DNA from: Streptomyces sp. Sge12
GTDB taxonomy: Bacteria; Actinomycetota; Actinomycetes; Streptomycetales; Streptomycetaceae
Length of the DNA: 64,000 nt
Reading direction: 5' to 3'
Assembly: GCF_002080455.1 (NCBI RefSeq)
Contig: NZ_CP020555.1
Location: forward strand, 5,802,501-5,866,500
In this document: positions 61,846 through 64,000 of the stretch, piece after piece
Numbering within the stretch: the stretch's first letter is position 1
How the letters are laid out: each line of letters begins with the position of its first letter
The notes under the pieces: model-generated
Database searches by the model: none
What the model saw: only the letters and a program-made list of their open reading frames with translations
Told to the model about the DNA's origin: nothing
Position numbers and translations under genes: made by a program

Positions 61846-63108
61846 ATGTCGGCTCGAATAATCGGACGCAGGCTGCGCAGGGGTACGACGGCCGCCCTGG
61901 TCTCCGCTCTGGTGATCGCCGCGGTGACCGCGTCCCAGGGCCCGGCGGGCGGGAGCGGCGACCGGCTCTCCGCCGCCGGGGAGGGCGCCGCACAGCAGCC
62001 GCAGGCCGCGGACACCGCGGGCGGCGACTCCGACTACTTCACCGAACTCCCGCCGCTGACGAGCCCGCAGCCGCCGGACGTGCTGCTGCCGGAAGCCGGA
62101 CCGACGGCGCAGCCGCAGGCGCCGACGGGGTCCGGGGCCGCACCGGCGTCGGTGGTGACCGGGCCCGCGGAAGGGGCGCAGGGGATACCGGCGAGCGTCC
62201 TCGCGGCGTACATGGGCGCGGAGAAGAAGGTCGGGCGCAGCGACCCCGGCTGCGGACTGCGCTGGCAACTCCTCGCGGCGATCGGCAAGGTGGAGTCCGG
62301 ACAGGCGCGCGGCGGCCAGGTCGACGCCGTCGGGACGACCCTGCGGCCGATCCTGGGGCCCGTGCTCGACGGCAACGGCTTCGCGAACATCTCGGACACC
62401 GACGGCGGGGCCTACGACGGGGACTCCCGCTACGACCGGGCGGTCGGGCCGATGCAGTTCATCCCCTCCACCTGGGCGGCATGGGGCCAGGACGCGGACG
62501 GCGACGGCCGGCGCAACCCGAACAACGTGCACGACGCGGCCCTCGCGGCCGCCCGGTACCTGTGCGCGGGGAGCCGGGACCTGCGGGCGGACGCGGACCT
62601 GGACCGGGCGGTGCTGTCCTACAACCGGTCCACGGAGTACTTGCGGACGGTGCGGTCCTGGTTCACGTACTACCTGAAGGGCACGCACGAGATCCCGGAC
62701 CGGGCCGGCACGGCCGAGCCCCCGAAGCCCACCCCGCCGAAACCCACCCCCACCCCCACCCCGACGCCGAAGCCGACCCCGACCCCGACACCGACACCCG
62801 AGCCGAAGCCCACGCCCACCCCCACGCCGACCCCCACTCCGACGCCGACCCCCACACCTACGCCGACGCCCACTCCGACGCCGACCCCCACACCTACGCC
62901 GACGCCCACTCCGACGCCGACCCCCACGCCTACGCCGACGCCTGAACCGAAGCCCACGCCGACGCCCACGCCGACCCCCACCCCGACCGTGGCCCCGTCG
63001 TCGAAGCCCAGCCCCACGGCGAGCTCCAAGCCGACCCCGCGTCCGACTCCGACGCCGGCGCCGAGCCGGACGCCGGCGCCGAGCGCGAGCGCGACCGGTA
63101 CCCCTTAG
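61846..63108 (+). CDS. Secreted lytic transglycosylase-like protein with Pro-Thr repeat tail
   Basis: 420 residues, ATG behind GGAGGAG. A signal anchor (TTAALVSALVIAAVTA) is followed by an Ala/Pro linker. Residues about 115-275 are an SLT-type domain (LRWQLLAAIGKVESGQARGG with the catalytic Glu, AVGPMQFIPSTWAAWG, NNVHDAALAAARYLC, AVLSYNRSTEYLRTV). The last about 135 residues are nearly pure Pro-Thr with few Lys/Glu (PTPTPTPKPTP), probably spanning the peptidoglycan. The tail is encoded by a long CCGACGCCCAC-type repeat. It should remodel cell-wall glycan. Confidence 0.93.
   Translation: MSARIIGRRLRRGTTAALVSALVIAAVTASQGPAGGSGDRLSAAGEGAAQQPQAADTAGGDSDYFTELPPLTSPQPPDVLLPEAGPTAQPQAPTGSGAAPASVVTGPAEGAQGIPASVLAAYMGAEKKVGRSDPGCGLRWQLLAAIGKVESGQARGGQVDAVGTTLRPILGPVLDGNGFANISDTDGGAYDGDSRYDRAVGPMQFIPSTWAAWGQDADGDGRRNPNNVHDAALAAARYLCAGSRDLRADADLDRAVLSYNRSTEYLRTVRSWFTYYLKGTHEIPDRAGTAEPPKPTPPKPTPTPTPTPKPTPTPTPTPEPKPTPTPTPTPTPTPTPTPTPTPTPTPTPTPTPTPTPTPTPTPTPTPEPKPTPTPTPTPTPTVAPSSKPSPTASSKPTPRPTPTPAPSRTPAPSASATGTP
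62735..62990. repeat. Simple-sequence repeat encoding the Pro-Thr tail
   Basis: Twelve-base units such as CCGACGCCCACT and CCGACCCCCACA are repeated about 20 times in register with the reading frame, including larger near-identical blocks (ACTCCGACGCCGACCCCCAC, then ACCTACGCCGACGCCC). Length variation by slippage would stay in frame only in multiples of three. Confidence 0.85.
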
Positions 63109-63131
63109 GCCGGGCGGAGCCGACGGCCGAC

Positions 63132-63177
63132 CGCCCTCCCCCTGACACCCCCGCTGTTCCGGGGGCGGGGGAGGGCG
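63132..63177. terminator. Terminator after the transglycosylase gene
   Basis: CGCCCTCCCCC pairs with GGGGGAGGGCG; an inner CCCCCG/CGGGGG hairpin with loop CTGTTC sits inside it. Confidence 0.75.
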
Positions 63178-63292
63178 CTCGCCCCTCCCTGGAGGGGTCG
63201 CGGTCCGCGGATCACGCCGAACGGTTCTCATCTCGTGCCCGCGTTGCTACGGTGCCCCATCTCTGACGCCTCATCAGATTCCGGAGCCCGGC

Positions 63293-63433
63293 ATGCGCGC
63301 ATTCGTCGCCGCCGTCATCGGCCTCGCGGCCGCGCTGGCCCTCGTGTTCGCCATCACGGCCTTCGGAGTGCCCGAGGGCGAGACCTCACCCAAGCCCCTG
63401 CTCACCACCGCGCCCCCCGCGCCCGGAAAGTAG
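63293..63433 (+). CDS. SPW_0924-type small membrane peptide
   Basis: 46 residues: MRAFVAAVIGLAAALALVFA at the start, then ITAFGVPEGETSPKPLLTTAPPAPGK. It has a single hydrophobic helix and a Pro/Thr tail, matching the small actinobacterial family named after SPW_0924 as I recall it. It is 14 bases upstream of the DUF3068 gene, whose ribosome binding site GAGGAGGG overlaps its stop, so the two are co-transcribed. The function is unknown. Confidence 0.8.
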   Translation: MRAFVAAVIGLAAALALVFAITAFGVPEGETSPKPLLTTAPPAPGK

Positions 63434-63447
63434 AGGAGGGCCCGGCC

Positions 63448-64000
63448 GTGCGACGCAGAGCGAGCCTTGTCCTGCTGGCCCTTGCCGTGTTCTGCGCAGC
63501 CCTCGCGCCGCTGCTGCGCTGGTACGCGTACCCCCGCCTCGCCAAGATCCCGCCGAACCAGTACCAGGAGATGGTCCTGGAGGCGAAGGACGCGACGCTC
63601 CTCGACTACACCGGAGGCATGCAGCCCAAGAAGGTCGACAAGGTCACCATCGTCCAGACCCTCAAGGGCAACGTCGAGGCGTCCAAGGAGATCGAGGCGA
63701 GCGCCGGCAAGGACGTCGTCGTCTGGGACACGCTGTCCTACATCATCGGCCCGGACGGCAAGATGGTCTCCCAGATACCCGAGCGCTACATCTTCGACGC
63801 GCACACCCAGGACCCGGTCCACGCCACCGGGGAGATGGTCGACGGGGACCCCGTCAAGCGCGAGGGCATCGAGTTCAAGTGGCCCTTCTTCACCGAGCCG
63901 CGCGACTACCTGTACTTCGACGCGCAGACCCGTACCTCCTCGCCCATCCACTACGTCGGCCCGCGCACCTTCAAGGGCATGGACGTCTACTACTTCGAGC
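63448..64000 (+). CDS. DUF3068 domain protein, N-terminal part (continues beyond window)
   Basis: GTG 63448 behind GAGGAGGG opens a frame that is still open at the window end (184 residues seen). It begins RRRASLVLLALAVFCAALAPLLRWYAYPRLAKIP, an N-terminal membrane anchor, then YQEMVLEAKDATLLDY, QTLKGNVEASKEIE and FKWPFFTEPRDYLYFDAQTRTSSPIHYVG. This is the DUF3068 (PorA-like) pattern of actinobacterial envelope proteins, usually about 330-400 residues with a second membrane segment near the C-terminus. The SPW_0924-DUF3068 order is common. Confidence 0.88.
   Translation, partial: MRRRASLVLLALAVFCAALAPLLRWYAYPRLAKIPPNQYQEMVLEAKDATLLDYTGGMQPKKVDKVTIVQTLKGNVEASKEIEASAGKDVVVWDTLSYIIGPDGKMVSQIPERYIFDAHTQDPVHATGEMVDGDPVKREGIEFKWPFFTEPRDYLYFDAQTRTSSPIHYVGPRTFKGMDVYYFE

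Noticed and set aside
62735..62990. Possible CRISPR-like array (regularly spaced repeats)
   Set aside because: The units are 12 bases without unique spacers, lie in frame and encode a Pro-Thr tail of a secreted protein.

Overview
The window is about 70% G+C, with C- or G-ending codons, GTG starts, tightly overlapping ATGA/GTGA operons and long perfect terminator hairpins. A trypsin nearly identical in its motifs to Streptomyces griseus trypsin, a DUF5753/DUF397 pair, PdtaR, a Pol I without proofreading and an SPW_0924-type small protein all point to a Streptomyces (or very close) chromosome. Most of the content looks like core or arm-proximal core. I see no phage, insertion sequence, CRISPR array, rRNA or replication origin.

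Layout. 0-11.3 kb: the end of a DUF5753 regulator with its DUF397 partner, a small secreted protein, a YtrA-type GntR/ABC exporter operon, a DUF1906 secreted protein, a RibD/DHFR-like reductase, an FMN-barrel protein, a TerF-like vWA protein, and a PadR regulator divergent from an LLM oxidoreductase-SDR-esterase operon. 11.3-13.2 kb: a membrane protein, an MmpS-like lipoprotein and a methyltransferase. 13.2-18.1 kb and 22.2-27.4 kb: two halves of a catabolic regulon that matches the mycobacterial KstR2 (HIP, steroid ring C/D) regulon, namely a FadE32/33-like protein, FadE31, IpdF, KstR2 and FadA6, then IpdC, IpdB, IpdA, EchA20 and two SDRs. Each half is driven from a divergent promoter carrying nearly the same palindrome, which fits the published KstR2 site. 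Between the halves lie a SIMPL protein, a cold-shock gene with an attenuator-like leader, a DEAD-box helicase and a secreted tyrosine phosphatase.

27.4-37 kb: a VOC protein, a secreted HAD phosphatase, a metalloprotease-like protein, secreted trypsin (sprT), a NarL-type two-component system, an ArsR/MarR-type regulator with a membrane partner, chorismate mutase and aminopeptidase N. 36.9-37.7 kb is non-coding and holds two mirror-image palindromic elements of about 145 bp embedded in GC-rich tandem repeats. 37.7-47.2 kb: a PLP decarboxylase plus lysine N6-hydroxylase pair (siderophore-type chemistry but without the usual ligase), a Tat-exported 5'-nucleotidase, a second SIMPL protein, pyruvate kinase, an EF-hand protein, a MarR regulator, a hypothetical protein, an HTH-LAGLIDADG protein and a short, odd tRNA with a CAA anticodon. 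47.2-64 kb: pdtaR, the livKHMGF branched-chain amino-acid transporter, a lipoprotein, a PaaI thioesterase, an FdhF/YdeP-type molybdoenzyme, polA, a DUF4184 membrane protein, a transglycosylase with a long Pro-Thr tail, an SPW_0924-type peptide and the start of a DUF3068 protein.

The clearest joint system is the KstR2-type catabolic regulon. The most puzzling non-coding structure is the pair of inverted palindromic elements at 37.06-37.46 kb.
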